Source: Nitrososphaerota archaeon (GTDB lineage: Archaea > Thermoproteota > Nitrososphaeria > Nitrososphaerales > Gagatemarchaeaceae). Taken from it: DNA of 47,598 bases. The first letter of the stretch is position 1. Each line of letters begins with the position of its first letter. Both the position numbers and the translations under genes were made by a program. The notes beneath the pieces were generated by a model. That model was not told the origin of the DNA and did no database searches. It worked only from the letters and a program-made list of their open reading frames with translations. The stretch is taken from positions 1 through 47,598 of the forward strand of contig JAPCJS010000004.1 of the NCBI GenBank assembly GCA_027886825.1. Direction: 5' to 3'. Positions 19,111 to 28,576 of the stretch are shown piece by piece.

Positions 19111-19589
19111 ATGACTACACAACAAACGGCAGCAGGATATCCAAACACGGCGTCGATACTCGCCATGATAGGAGGCTGTTTCATGATCGTGGCTGGACTC
19201 TTCATCCTGGGAGTCTCCTTCGTGGTCCCTCACCTGAATACCTCCTTATTCCATAATGCAACCGGGTCAATGCCGGTTCAAAATATTCCTGGCTTCGTAG
19301 GAAGCGTGCTGACCGGGTAGGCCTGTTTGGGCTCATTTCAGGTCTCATCGTGCTCGTCTCTGGCATCATGTTGAGGGTCAATCCGGGCCAGCCGGTCGTC
19401 TTCGGACTGCTGATACTCATCTTCTCCGTTCTGAGCTTCTTCGGGTCGGGAGGGTTCGTCATAGGAGCGATACTGGGCATAATAGGCGGCATCATGACCC
19501 TCAGGTGGAGACAGCCGGTAGGGTCAGCTCAAGCACCATCGAGGAGCGGGAGGACAGGAGAGACCAAGCAGAGCGCTCCGGAGATATAA
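19111..19589 (+). pseudogene. multi-TM membrane protein gene split by a frameshift
   Basis: 19111-19320 'MTTQQTAAGYPNTASILAMIGG...GFVGSVLTG*'; the next frame continues 'VGLFGLISGLIVLVSGIMLRVNPGQPVVFGLLILIFSVLSFFG' to 19589. Confidence 0.65.
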
Positions 19590-19658
19590 GATCGGGCCTG
19601 GGACGGACAAGGTAAAGAATCATCCAGAGAACAAGGGCGAGGGAGGGGGCCAAACGAG

Positions 19659-20174
19659 TTGAAGAAGCTCAAGGTTCTGCTTATACTGCTGCTGGCGGCG
19701 ACCTCGGGCCTTGCGGTCTCGATTTACCTGCTCGCGCTGATCTATGCCCCGACAGAATCACCGCTAGATGTGCTCTACCTGATCATCACACGCGGTTTCC
19801 CGCAGAACCTGACCTTTTTCATTCCGCTTTCCTCGCTCCTGTTTCTCAGCACGGTCCTTGCCAGCATGGTCGGGGTAATCTATTTCCTCGTCCTGCCAGA
19901 GATGAAGACCTACTACGAATCTGACCCTGGAAAGGACGCCGGCGCGATGGTCCTGAGGACCCTGAAGCCCGACGAGAGGAAGGTTGTCGGTGCGCTCAAG
20001 GTTCATGGGGGCACCTGCTTGCAGAAATTCATCACTCAGGAGACCGGCCTGTCCAGGCTGAAGACCCACAGGGTCGTTGCTACACTCACGGAGAGAGGGA
20101 TAGTGCACGTTGAAAAACGTGGGAACACGAACGAGGTCTCGCTCACAAAATGGTTCCTTGATGGGATGGGATAA
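19659..20174 (+). CDS. membrane protein with C-terminal winged-helix (MarR/IclR-like) domain
   Basis: Two TM segments then 'LKPDERKVVGALKVHGGTCLQKFITQETGLSRLKTHRVVATLTERGIVHVEKRGNTNEV'. Confidence 0.8.
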   Translation: MKKLKVLLILLLAATSGLAVSIYLLALIYAPTESPLDVLYLIITRGFPQNLTFFIPLSSLLFLSTVLASMVGVIYFLVLPEMKTYYESDPGKDAGAMVLRTLKPDERKVVGALKVHGGTCLQKFITQETGLSRLKTHRVVATLTERGIVHVEKRGNTNEVSLTKWFLDGMG

Positions 20175-20222
20175 GGAGGAGGAATCAGAGATACAGTTCT
20201 ACTGCCGTAGTCGATGAAGCGA

Positions 20223-20624
20223 TTATTTCTTGCGAGTTTTTGGAGTGTCGGGAGTGCTTGGAGTTCCGGTTGAAAAGGGTGCCTGGAATCTGTCCACGTT
20301 CTCTCTGATCATACCATACCCCTTCTCCGCGAGCGAGTTTGGTAATTTGCCCAGCTCTAGTGGTTTTTCTTCGCCCTTGAGCTGGAGTTTGAGCGTTGAT
20401 CTCCCTATTCCCTTGTCCAGCTGTACACCCGTGATGTCTGAGTAGCTGAAATCCGTGTAGTCCTTCTTCAATCCAAGAGCGTGGGGGTGTCGCAGAATTA
20501 TCCGTTGGTCAGTGATGACTGCGGAGTCGATGTTGATTGTAGGATGATAGATTTTCTCCTTGATATACAGCCCGACCGTTTCGTTCGGGCCAAGTATGTT
20601 CTTTACGTCCTCGGGGTCAGCCAT
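20223..20624 (-). CDS. PH-domain-like (bacterial PH) protein
   Basis: 'LGPNETVGLYIKEKIYHPTINIDSAVITDQRIILRHPHALGLKKDYTDFSYSDITGV'. Confidence 0.65.
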   Translation of the reverse strand: MADPEDVKNILGPNETVGLYIKEKIYHPTINIDSAVITDQRIILRHPHALGLKKDYTDFSYSDITGVQLDKGIGRSTLKLQLKGEEKPLELGKLPNSLAEKGYGMIRENVDRFQAPFSTGTPSTPDTPKTRKK

Positions 20625-20731
20625 TTTTTACCATCACAACTCAGACGAGAACGCATATGATTGATATTGGTGCCTGCTTAGTATAAATAGTTGTCATCGT
20701 TATATACAAAGAACGTCTATACATATTTTGT

Positions 20732-20956
20732 ATGACAGGAACCGTCGTGGTCAGGGTTGACCCTAAGCTCAAGAGAAAGGCCAAGCTGTACAACGTGAAC
20801 ATAAGCGAGGTGGTCCGGTCGGCGCTCCGCGATGAGGTGCAGCGGAGGGAAAGAGAGGGGTTGATCTCGGCGCTGGAGCGGGCAAAGAAGGTGCTTTCAA
20901 AGGTACCCGACGAAGAGATAATCAGGGCAGTCAGGGAGACAAGAGATACCCGATGA
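20732..20956 (+). CDS. vapB: VapB-like ribbon-helix-helix antitoxin
   Basis: 'VVVRVDPKLKRKAKLYNVNISEVVRSALRDEVQRR'; ATGA overlap with the PIN gene. Confidence 0.8.
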   Translation: MTGTVVVRVDPKLKRKAKLYNVNISEVVRSALRDEVQRREREGLISALERAKKVLSKVPDEEIIRAVRETRDTR

Positions 20957-21390
20957 AGGCTCTCCTGGATGCAAGCTCCCTGCTTCTCCTCGTGAAGCAC
21001 GCAGACGCGACGAAACTGGCGGACGTGGCCAAGGACCTTACCACGCTGGACCTCGCAGCATACGAAGCAGGAAACGCAATCTGGAAGCAGGTCCACCTCC
21101 AGAAGTTGGTCACCCATGAGGAGGCGCGAGCCACCCATGAGGCTCTCATCGGGCTCCTGTCTCATCTCTCCCTTGTGCGTGGAGAAGAGTTGAACCAGAC
21201 AGAAGCCATGAACCTCGCCATCAGAAAGGGGATCGCGTATTACGACGCCTGCTATCTTGTCGCCTCGGAGTCGCTCGAACTTCCGCTGGCCACGGAAGAC
21301 CGAAAGCTCGCCGCGGCGAAGGCCAGACGCGAGGTCATCGGATGGGAGCAGGTTCTCGGCGATGGGACGTCCGAAGGCGACACAAAGTAG
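20953..21390 (+). CDS. vapC: PIN-domain toxin, VapC-like
   Basis: 'KALLDASSLLLLVKH', 'AAYEAGNAIWK', 'YYDACYLVASESLELPLATEDRKLAAA'. Confidence 0.88.
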   Translation: MKALLDASSLLLLVKHADATKLADVAKDLTTLDLAAYEAGNAIWKQVHLQKLVTHEEARATHEALIGLLSHLSLVRGEELNQTEAMNLAIRKGIAYYDACYLVASESLELPLATEDRKLAAAKARREVIGWEQVLGDGTSEGDTK

Positions 21391-21518
21391 GCCCCGGAAG
21401 CGGCGTTCTAAGATAGCGCGTGGATGACATGTCCTAAAGCGGAGACGCAGATGCTGGAAGCGTCACTACTGATCGAGGAAGGGCTTATCTAACCAGTGTT
21501 TCCAGTGCTGTTATCATC

Positions 21519-22709
21519 TTGGTCGACACCATCGACACCATCTTCAACAAGGCCAAACAGGGAAGGGTCCTTTTCCAGGATAGGAACGCACTCTCCCCCG
21601 AGTTCATCCCAGACCACCTCCCATTCAGAGAGGTCCAGATAGCAAACGTTGCCGAGGTTCTGGCACCCGCCCTTCATGGGTCCAAGCCCTCAAACCTGCT
21701 CCTGTACGGAAAGACAGGGACGGGTAAGACCGCGGTAGCGAGACTGGTGATCGGCAAACTTCAGAGCCAGGACGACTCCAAACAGATAATGACCTTGTAC
21801 GTGAATTCCAGGCTCGCAGGGACTGAATACAGGACGCTCTTCAAGATCGCCGAGGGGCTGCCGCTGGATGAGGAGAAGAAGATACCACTCACGGGCCTTT
21901 CCATAAGCGAAGTGGTCGGCCGCATCTTTCAGGCCATCCAGAAGAACGCCATCCACTTTATCCTCGTGCTGGATGAGATAGATTATCTCGTCAACGCCCA
22001 CGATGACACCCTCTATCAGTTCACCAGAGCCGGCGAACAGGTCGCACCAGGCTTCCTGACGATCGTTGGAATCTCAAACGACCTTAGGTTCAAAGAAGGC
22101 CTCGACCCCCGGGTCCTGAGCAGCCTCGGCGAGGAGGAGCTCGTCTTCGCACCCTACACCACGGAGGAGCTGCGCTCGATCCTGGCGGAGAGGGCGAAGG
22201 TAGCGTTCAAGCCAGGGGTCATCCCGGAAGCAACGATCAACCTGTGTGCAGCGCTGGCAGGGTCGGAGCACGGCGATGCGCGCAGGGCGGTGGACCTGCT
22301 CAGGATAGCCGGCGAGGTCGCCGAGCGCGAAGGCCACCAGCGGGTGGACGAGGAGAGCATCCGGAAGGCGTCGGACAAGGTCGAACGCGACCGCGTGGAG
22401 GAGGCCCTGCATTCACTCCCGTTCCAGAACAAGATAATAATCATCGCCGCCTCGAAGTTCTCCGCCGGGACGAACACGGGAGAGCTCTATCTCGCTTACA
22501 CCAACCTGGCGAGGAAATCAAGCGTGGAGGTCCTCACGCAGAGGAGGGTGAGTGGAATCCTGGCCGAGCTGGACGTGCTCGGTCTCGTGGAGGCCGCGGT
22601 GGTCAGCAAGGGTCGGAGAGGCAGGACCAAGAGGATCAGGCTCCTGATCGACAACGAAACGCTCGCCAGGGTCATCGGCGAGGATGCACGCCTGCTCGAC
22701 CTCGTCTAG
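21519..22709 (+). CDS. cdc6: Orc1/Cdc6 replication initiator
   Basis: Walker A 'LLYGKTGTGKTAVAR', Walker B 'LVLDEIDYL', sensor 'GISNDL', C-terminal winged helix. Confidence 0.95.
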   Translation: MVDTIDTIFNKAKQGRVLFQDRNALSPEFIPDHLPFREVQIANVAEVLAPALHGSKPSNLLLYGKTGTGKTAVARLVIGKLQSQDDSKQIMTLYVNSRLAGTEYRTLFKIAEGLPLDEEKKIPLTGLSISEVVGRIFQAIQKNAIHFILVLDEIDYLVNAHDDTLYQFTRAGEQVAPGFLTIVGISNDLRFKEGLDPRVLSSLGEEELVFAPYTTEELRSILAERAKVAFKPGVIPEATINLCAALAGSEHGDARRAVDLLRIAGEVAEREGHQRVDEESIRKASDKVERDRVEEALHSLPFQNKIIIIAASKFSAGTNTGELYLAYTNLARKSSVEVLTQRRVSGILAELDVLGLVEAAVVSKGRRGRTKRIRLLIDNETLARVIGEDARLLDLV

Positions 22710-22727
22710 CACCACCGTGAGACGCTA

Positions 22728-24203
22728 CTAGCTTCCCGGCCCAAAGACCTGTTTGGTAAAGCTCCTCTTCAGCACCTCGAGCGTGGAGAGGTCCACGATA
22801 GGCACGATCGAGCAGGTTGGTTCCATTCCCATGTTCGCCTGAAAGGGCGTCTGCGCCTGGAACGTACCTGAGTTTATCACAAGGGTCCCCCTGTAGTCCA
22901 GTACATCGATCGCGTGGACGTGTCCTGAGTGAAAGACATCAGGGACGGGATCTATGACAAGCATATCCCTCAGCTCCGGGGAGAGCGCGGTCCTCTTGCC
23001 GTACATGGGCGCCAGATGTCTGGCCTTCAGCAGGACCTGCATCGCCGCCGCAGGCCTGTCATAGCTGAGATTGGGCACAGTGGCGATGATGTCGTCGAGG
23101 CTTCTTCCATGGTACACGAGGAAGTTGACCCCGTCCAGCTTTACATAGGACGGGTTTCCCACGTTCTTCACGTTGGCCAGGCCATAGAGCTCCTCTGCGA
23201 TGTCGATCGAGATAGCCGGCTGCGGGAGTGCCTGCCGCACGGGGTCGTGGTTGCCTGGTGATACCAGGACCTTGATGTGCTTCGGGATCTCCGAGATCAT
23301 CTGTGCCGCAAGAGAATACTGCTTCTTCAGGTTCCTCTCGCTGAGCTGGTATTCCTGACCCGGGTACACGCCGATCCCGTCTATGACATCTCCCGCGATC
23401 ACGACGTACTTGACCCTGCTGACGATGTCGATGTCCCCGAGCTTACCGTTCAGCCACATGATGAACCTCCGGAAGTCATCCTCGAGGAACATCTTGCTCC
23501 CGATGTGCAGGTCGGAGAGCAGGACCGCATAACCACGATGAGACGAGGTCGTTGCCTTCCGGCTCGGGACATCCGGAACGGTCAGCGATGTCGCGTAGAT
23601 CTGGCCTCCCTTCCCTCCTGACAGCTCCGCGACCACAAAGCTGTCCAGCGGAATCCTCACCGCTATGTTCGCGAACTCCTCATTGCATAGTATACGCGCG
23701 CTTCCCGTCGGATCGTCGATTATGAGCTCGATGTTCCCATGCTTGCTGTTCCTTGACGAAAGGAGACCTGCCACCTTCATCTTGTCGACCTTCTGTCCCT
23801 TCATGGACTCGATGTTGGAGATGTTCCTGGAGTCAGGTCTCCTTCTGGCTATGCCGAGCAGCCTCCAGTATCTGTCCTGGAAGAGCTTCTTGAAACCGAT
23901 GTCAGCCTCCGCCGGAGCGATCTGATCTGTGGGGTCGCTGACGACCTCGATCTCTCCAGCCTCTCCTGAGACGCGGAGGACCGGCTCCTGGACTGCGAGG
24001 AGCTCCTGGGGAGTCACCTGTTCGATGTCTGCCTTCCGTATCACTTTGTCGCTGCCACCCGATTTCTTCCGTATGGCGTTCTTGACGAGCAGCTCGACAT
24101 CGGTGCCAGGGGGGAGACCCGAGATGAGCTTGAACGCCTCGCCGTCTATCTGATACCCTTCCGACAGCGCCTTCGAGATTGCGTTCATTAACTCCAGTGA
24201 CAT
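22728..24203 (-). CDS. DNA polymerase D small subunit (DP1), calcineurin-like exonuclease
   Basis: OB region plus 'LLSDLHIGSKMFLEDDFRRFIMWLNG', 'VIAGDVIDGIGVYPGQE', 'SPGNHDPVRQALPQP', 'HSGHVH'. Confidence 0.93.
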   Translation of the reverse strand: MSLELMNAISKALSEGYQIDGEAFKLISGLPPGTDVELLVKNAIRKKSGGSDKVIRKADIEQVTPQELLAVQEPVLRVSGEAGEIEVVSDPTDQIAPAEADIGFKKLFQDRYWRLLGIARRRPDSRNISNIESMKGQKVDKMKVAGLLSSRNSKHGNIELIIDDPTGSARILCNEEFANIAVRIPLDSFVVAELSGGKGGQIYATSLTVPDVPSRKATTSSHRGYAVLLSDLHIGSKMFLEDDFRRFIMWLNGKLGDIDIVSRVKYVVIAGDVIDGIGVYPGQEYQLSERNLKKQYSLAAQMISEIPKHIKVLVSPGNHDPVRQALPQPAISIDIAEELYGLANVKNVGNPSYVKLDGVNFLVYHGRSLDDIIATVPNLSYDRPAAAMQVLLKARHLAPMYGKRTALSPELRDMLVIDPVPDVFHSGHVHAIDVLDYRGTLVINSGTFQAQTPFQANMGMEPTCSIVPIVDLSTLEVLKRSFTKQVFGPGS

Positions 24204-24209
24204 GATGGA

Positions 24210-25553
24210 TCAGCGCTGCCTGTTCCCAGGTACCGCCGCGATGCCTTGGAGTATCCTCTTTGCGGCCTCGAGGAGCTCCTCTAATCTGGTCTGATCTTGC
24301 GACTCACAGTAGATCCTTGTCTTCGGCTCCGTACCTGACGACCTGAACATGATCCACGACCCGTCCTTGAACACCAGCTTCAGTCCGTCGAGTCGCCTGA
24401 CCTCAGATATCCTGAACTTGGAAAATTCCGTCTCTATCCTGTCGGTGACGTCGGACAGGACCACGGATATCGGTACGTTAAGCTGCCTGTAATGCCACTT
24501 TGGATCCGAGCCCAGGGACTTGAGCAGCTCCGGTTCTCTTGAGATGAGATCGGCGATCAGCAGCGCAGCGTACATCCCATCCTCCCACATCCCCCACCGC
24601 GGGTCCACGACCTTGCTCGGTTCCGTGGCGAACAAAGCCCCCTCTTTCTCTATCTCCGCAAAGGTCTTCCCTATCCTGCTCCTCACGACGCGATGTCCCA
24701 TGGCGACCGCTTCCTCCTCTACGGCGGAAGACGAGTTCTCTGAGAGCACGACGACTCCTCCCTTCTGTGCAGACGCCCTGAGCGCCAGTATCGACACCAT
24801 GGAATCCGGAAGGACCCGTCCCGCCGAGTTGATCATCACCAACCGGTCAGCATCCCCGTCGTGCGCTAACCCGATGTCCGCCCCCAGAGACGGAACGATC
24901 GAGGCCGTCTCCGCCAGATTCTGGGCTGTCGGCTCTGGGAGGCGCGCCGGGAACCGCCAGGAGATCTGGGCGTTCAGCGGGACCACCCTGTGCCCCAGGG
25001 CCTCCAGGGCCCTCGGCGTGACCAGGGCTCCAGGACCGTTGACACAATCCACCACTATCTTGAGGCCCTTTCGCAGCTTCTCGAAACGCGCGAGCAGCCT
25101 GACAAGATAAGAGTCCAACATCTCCCGCCCTATCACCGAGCCAAATTCTCTGGAGTTCATGTTGGCGTCCACGACCATCGCCCTCTCTATCCTCAGCTCC
25201 TGTTCCTTGGGGAGCTCCATGCCCTCACCGTTGAAGAACTTCACTCCAGAGTACTCAGGCGGATTGTGAGACGCCGTAACAGAGAAACCGAGCTTGCACC
25301 TCTCTTCCCTCGCGCCAAAAGCCGTCACGGGAGTAGGGACCAATCCGAACGAGATGGCCTCGCCCCCGGCCGAGGAAAGTCCTGCAGCGACCGCGCGCGC
25401 CAGCAACGCCGAGCTCTTGCGTCCGTCCCATCCGATGCCATATGATCCTCTTCCAAAGACAAATGCCGAGGTCAGCGCGAGCCTGTATACCTCCTCCGGC
25501 GTCTGGGTAGAGTTGAAGATGCCCCTGATGCCAGCCGTGCCGAACACAGGCAA
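24210..25553 (-). CDS. phosphoglucosamine/phosphomannomutase
   Basis: 'FGTAGIRGIFN', 'VTASHNPPEYSGVKFF', 'DGDADRL', 'FRSSGTEPKTRIYCES'. Confidence 0.93.
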   Translation of the reverse strand: MPVFGTAGIRGIFNSTQTPEEVYRLALTSAFVFGRGSYGIGWDGRKSSALLARAVAAGLSSAGGEAISFGLVPTPVTAFGAREERCKLGFSVTASHNPPEYSGVKFFNGEGMELPKEQELRIERAMVVDANMNSREFGSVIGREMLDSYLVRLLARFEKLRKGLKIVVDCVNGPGALVTPRALEALGHRVVPLNAQISWRFPARLPEPTAQNLAETASIVPSLGADIGLAHDGDADRLVMINSAGRVLPDSMVSILALRASAQKGGVVVLSENSSSAVEEEAVAMGHRVVRSRIGKTFAEIEKEGALFATEPSKVVDPRWGMWEDGMYAALLIADLISREPELLKSLGSDPKWHYRQLNVPISVVLSDVTDRIETEFSKFRISEVRRLDGLKLVFKDGSWIMFRSSGTEPKTRIYCESQDQTRLEELLEAAKRILQGIAAVPGNRQR

Positions 25554-25725
25554 GGCATCACGAACCCTTGACTCGGCTATGAGTCACAAAAACAATACGC
25601 TGCATAATGATACAACTACCTCTCGATACACATTCCCATATTTAATGTGAACCTTAGATAAGGCCCTGAGTCATCGAAAAGAGGAGTACAGATTAATTAA
25701 CACAACCTATCAAAGCCGGCAGCGA

Positions 25726-26520
25726 ATGAAGTTCGTCGAACCACAGGTCTATCTCATAGGCGAGACAAAGATAGACCTGGCCCAGCTCAAAGAGATGCTG
25801 GCCGCGATCGGAGGGTCTACGGCGTCAGAGTGGTTCTCAAAGACGCAAAAAGCATCAAAATCGGAGGGCGAGCTTCTCACGGAGGTCGCGGGACGGCTCT
25901 GCTACAAGAGTTTCGGGGTGGGATTGAACCCTAACGTCACCAAGATCCGCCAGAGTTCCGAGGAGTACATACAGAACACGCTCTCCAAGGGCGACGGCTC
26001 GATCTTCGAGCACGCCAGCTGCACCTTCGCCTTCGTCAACGTCAGCCGGGTCTTCACCCACGAGCTCGTCCGGCACAGGGTAGGCGTGGCCATCAGCCAG
26101 GAGTCTCTCAGGTACGTGCGTCCCTCGCAGCTGGGCTTCTGGCTCCCGCCAGAGCTCGGTGACAAGAAAGCCAAGATCAAGACCATAATCGAGAACATCG
26201 AAGAGAGCTACAGAGATCTCGAAGGGGAGTTCGATTGGGAGAACATGAACTTCGACGTAAAGAAGCGCATAACGTCTGCCCTTAGGCGAATCGCGCCTGA
26301 TGGGATGGCCACGTCGATCATCTGGACCGCTAACCATCGAACCATCAGGCACGTAATCACGATGCGCACGGCAGAAGCGGCCGAGGTCGAGATAAGATAC
26401 GTCTTCGACAAGGTCGCACGGGTCATGAAGGAGAAGTTCCCTCTGATCTACGCCGACTTTGAATACTCGGAGCTCGCTGACAATACCAGGAGCTGGCGTC
26501 CGAAGTTCGTGAAAGTATGA
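25726..26520 (+). CDS. thyX: flavin-dependent thymidylate synthase
   Basis: ThyX signature 'RHRVGVAISQESLRYV' and 'NHRTIRHVITMRTAEAAEVEIR'. Confidence 0.93.
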   Translation: MKFVEPQVYLIGETKIDLAQLKEMLAAIGGSTASEWFSKTQKASKSEGELLTEVAGRLCYKSFGVGLNPNVTKIRQSSEEYIQNTLSKGDGSIFEHASCTFAFVNVSRVFTHELVRHRVGVAISQESLRYVRPSQLGFWLPPELGDKKAKIKTIIENIEESYRDLEGEFDWENMNFDVKKRITSALRRIAPDGMATSIIWTANHRTIRHVITMRTAEAAEVEIRYVFDKVARVMKEKFPLIYADFEYSELADNTRSWRPKFVKV

Positions 26521-26555
26521 TCATGAGCCGTTGCGAGACGACCGAAGAAGATAGG

Positions 26556-26571
26556 CATACATGCATGTATG
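26556..26571. repeat. 16-bp perfect palindrome CATACATGCATGTATG
   Basis: Read directly. Confidence 0.9.
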
Positions 26572-26761
26572 TTGCATTTTGAGGTCCTATGAGCAAGATC
26601 GAGAGGACGTCCCTAGCCAGCGCCGCCGCTCACAAAAATTCACCAAAAAAGATGAACCCGTCAACATGCTTCTGCCGGAAACCTTCGATCAATTGGTCGT
26701 CCTAACCGCCTGATTCCACTGTTTGCAAAGAATAAAGAGGGCATGAATGGCTGGTCGCTTT

Positions 26762-26930
26762 GCCGGGATGGCGGAGTCTGGCCAACGCGCGGGCAATTCG
26801 CTCACAAGGCGGATCCGCAACTCGAGATCAACTGGCAAGTCAGCCCGTGCCCTTCGGGGCATGTGGGTTCAAATCCCATGGAAGGAAACTCAGGCGGGTT
26901 CTCCCATGGGTGAAAGTCCCACTCCCGGCG
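26762..26930 (+). tRNA. tRNA-Ser(CGA), three introns predicted (about 26795-26820, 26828-26842, 26874-26916)
   Basis: Acceptor GCCGGGA/TCCCGGC + G73; anticodon stem CGGGC/GCCCG around CTCGAGA; class II variable arm TGCCC-TTC-GGGGCA; T-arm GTGGG-TTCAAA-[43 nt]-T-CCCAC; spliced length 85 nt. Confidence 0.85.
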
Positions 26931-27179
26931 CCTCTCATCCGTGGCCAAAGGCCTACTCTTCGAGCATAACGTGCGCTCGAGCAATATTCAGGGACGAAAT
27001 CATGAGATCGACAGAGCTTCTCCCCTTCCCTCCCTTTCTCGAGAAAGTTCGAGATGTGGTCGACGCACTGAAACTCCTCTGCATGGAGCGCGGCTCTGGC
27101 GCCTTCTGCGATCGCTTGGGCGGGTGTCGCTGAACGGGCGACTCCTCGATACGTACCGTGAGCGATAGATCTGGAAGCC

Positions 27180-27545
27180 TTAGGCCGTCTTGAAGGATTC
27201 CCCACATCCACATGTGGAGATGGCGTTTGGATTCTTCACTACAAACCCGCCGCCCATCAGCTTGTCTGACTGGAAGTCGATCAACGAACCGGCGATGAAA
27301 GGCATGCTGGACTTGTCAACGATTAGCTTCGCGCCATGCTGGGTAATTACATAGTCATCTTCCGTGCTCTTATCTTCGGGGACCATCCCGTAAGAAAGTC
27401 CTGAACAACCACCCGCAGAGACAAAGACGCGCAAACCACCCTGGACCTTGCCCTGCTTCTCAAGATAGATCTTGAGCTCTACTGCAGCCTGCGGTGTTAT
27501 CTCCACGACCGGCTTAATTTCCTTGACTTCCTGGGACATTTTCAT
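27180..27545 (-). CDS. HesB/IscA-family iron-sulfur assembly protein
   Basis: 'GGLRVFVSAGGCSGLSYGM' and C-terminal 'CGCGESF'. Confidence 0.93.
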   Translation of the reverse strand: MKMSQEVKEIKPVVEITPQAAVELKIYLEKQGKVQGGLRVFVSAGGCSGLSYGMVPEDKSTEDDYVITQHGAKLIVDKSSMPFIAGSLIDFQSDKLMGGGFVVKNPNAISTCGCGESFKTA

Positions 27546-27595
27546 GTCTCCTTGACATCAGGTGCTATAAAAACAACACTCAACCGCCCACTTCG

Positions 27596-28072
27596 TTAGT
27601 TGAGTTTCCTCAAGGACTCTATGATTTCATCGTAGGGAGGCTCCTCGCTGGGTACGTCTGTGATCCACCGGTATCTCAGTATTCCCTTGCTGTCGAGAAC
27701 GAAGACCGAGCGCTTGGCTACCCCAATGTAACCAAAAGCCACCCAGGGGCTCTGTAAGACGTCGAAGGCCTTGCTGACCTTCTTGTTGAAATCACTGAGA
27801 AGCGTGTACTCTAGGCTGTAGGTCTGTGCAAAGACTTTGAGCGTGAAGAGGCTGTCGACGCTTATACCGACCACGCTGGCCCGCACCGAGTTCAGCTTTG
27901 TCATGCTGTCCCTGAACGTGCACATCTCCCTGTCACAGGTCCCAGAGAAAGCGAAAGGAAAGAACGCTATCACCACGTTCCCCTTCTGAATGAACTCAGA
28001 GAGTTTCCGCTCCTGCTTCATATGATCAGGGAGGGTAAAGTCCGGGACCCGCTGACCGATCCTGAGGACCAT
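27596..28072 (-). CDS. peroxiredoxin (AhpC/TSA, Bcp-like)
   Basis: 'GQRVPDFTLPDHMKQERKLSEFIQKGNVVIAFFPFAFSGTCDREMCTFRD'. Confidence 0.92.
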   Translation of the reverse strand: MVLRIGQRVPDFTLPDHMKQERKLSEFIQKGNVVIAFFPFAFSGTCDREMCTFRDSMTKLNSVRASVVGISVDSLFTLKVFAQTYSLEYTLLSDFNKKVSKAFDVLQSPWVAFGYIGVAKRSVFVLDSKGILRYRWITDVPSEEPPYDEIIESLRKLN

Positions 28073-28100
28073 ATTATTTACCCGTGGATGCGCTGTAAAC

Positions 28101-28442
28101 TTAAGTTCTTTGTGATGATTCGAGCTTACTTAGTAGGTCGACATACTTCGCCATCACCGAAACGATCTGATCCTGTTTCTGTGGGTCCTTTTCGTTCTCG
28201 AGCAGAGCCGTGTTCTCCTTCAGCTTTGTCAGCAGCTGGTCCCTCATGCTCGCAGCGACATCGCCGAAGGTTATCTCCTTGGCCGAAAGAGCTGCCTCCA
28301 GATCGTCATGCGTTGTGCAGTAGACCTTCCCCTTGTACCTCATCTGGACTCCGTTGTCAAGAGGGCACGGTTCCTTCATCATCACGGCGCCGCGTCTCAT
28401 CAGCTCTACCGTAAGCTGCATCTTCTCACGCGATTGGCTCAT
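28101..28442 (-). CDS. SSSCA1 / UPF0148-type zinc-ribbon protein
   Basis: 'MRRGAVMMKEPCPLDNGVQMRYKGKVYCTTHDD'. Confidence 0.75.
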   Translation of the reverse strand: MSQSREKMQLTVELMRRGAVMMKEPCPLDNGVQMRYKGKVYCTTHDDLEAALSAKEITFGDVAASMRDQLLTKLKENTALLENEKDPQKQDQIVSVMAKYVDLLSKLESSQRT

Positions 28443-28576
28443 TGGGTCAATTTGCGACGCCCAGCCTATTAATCATTCTGACAGGACGCGCTCTCAGACG
28501 GGGATTCCTGCCAAGGGAAAGCCAAATATGCTCCCGAAGGGAGGCTGAGGAAACTCCTTTTCAAAGGTGCCATAAT

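Noticed and set aside
26588-26715. Small ORFs between thyX and tRNA-Ser
   Set aside because: Two short competing frames, no recognisable family; evidence too thin.
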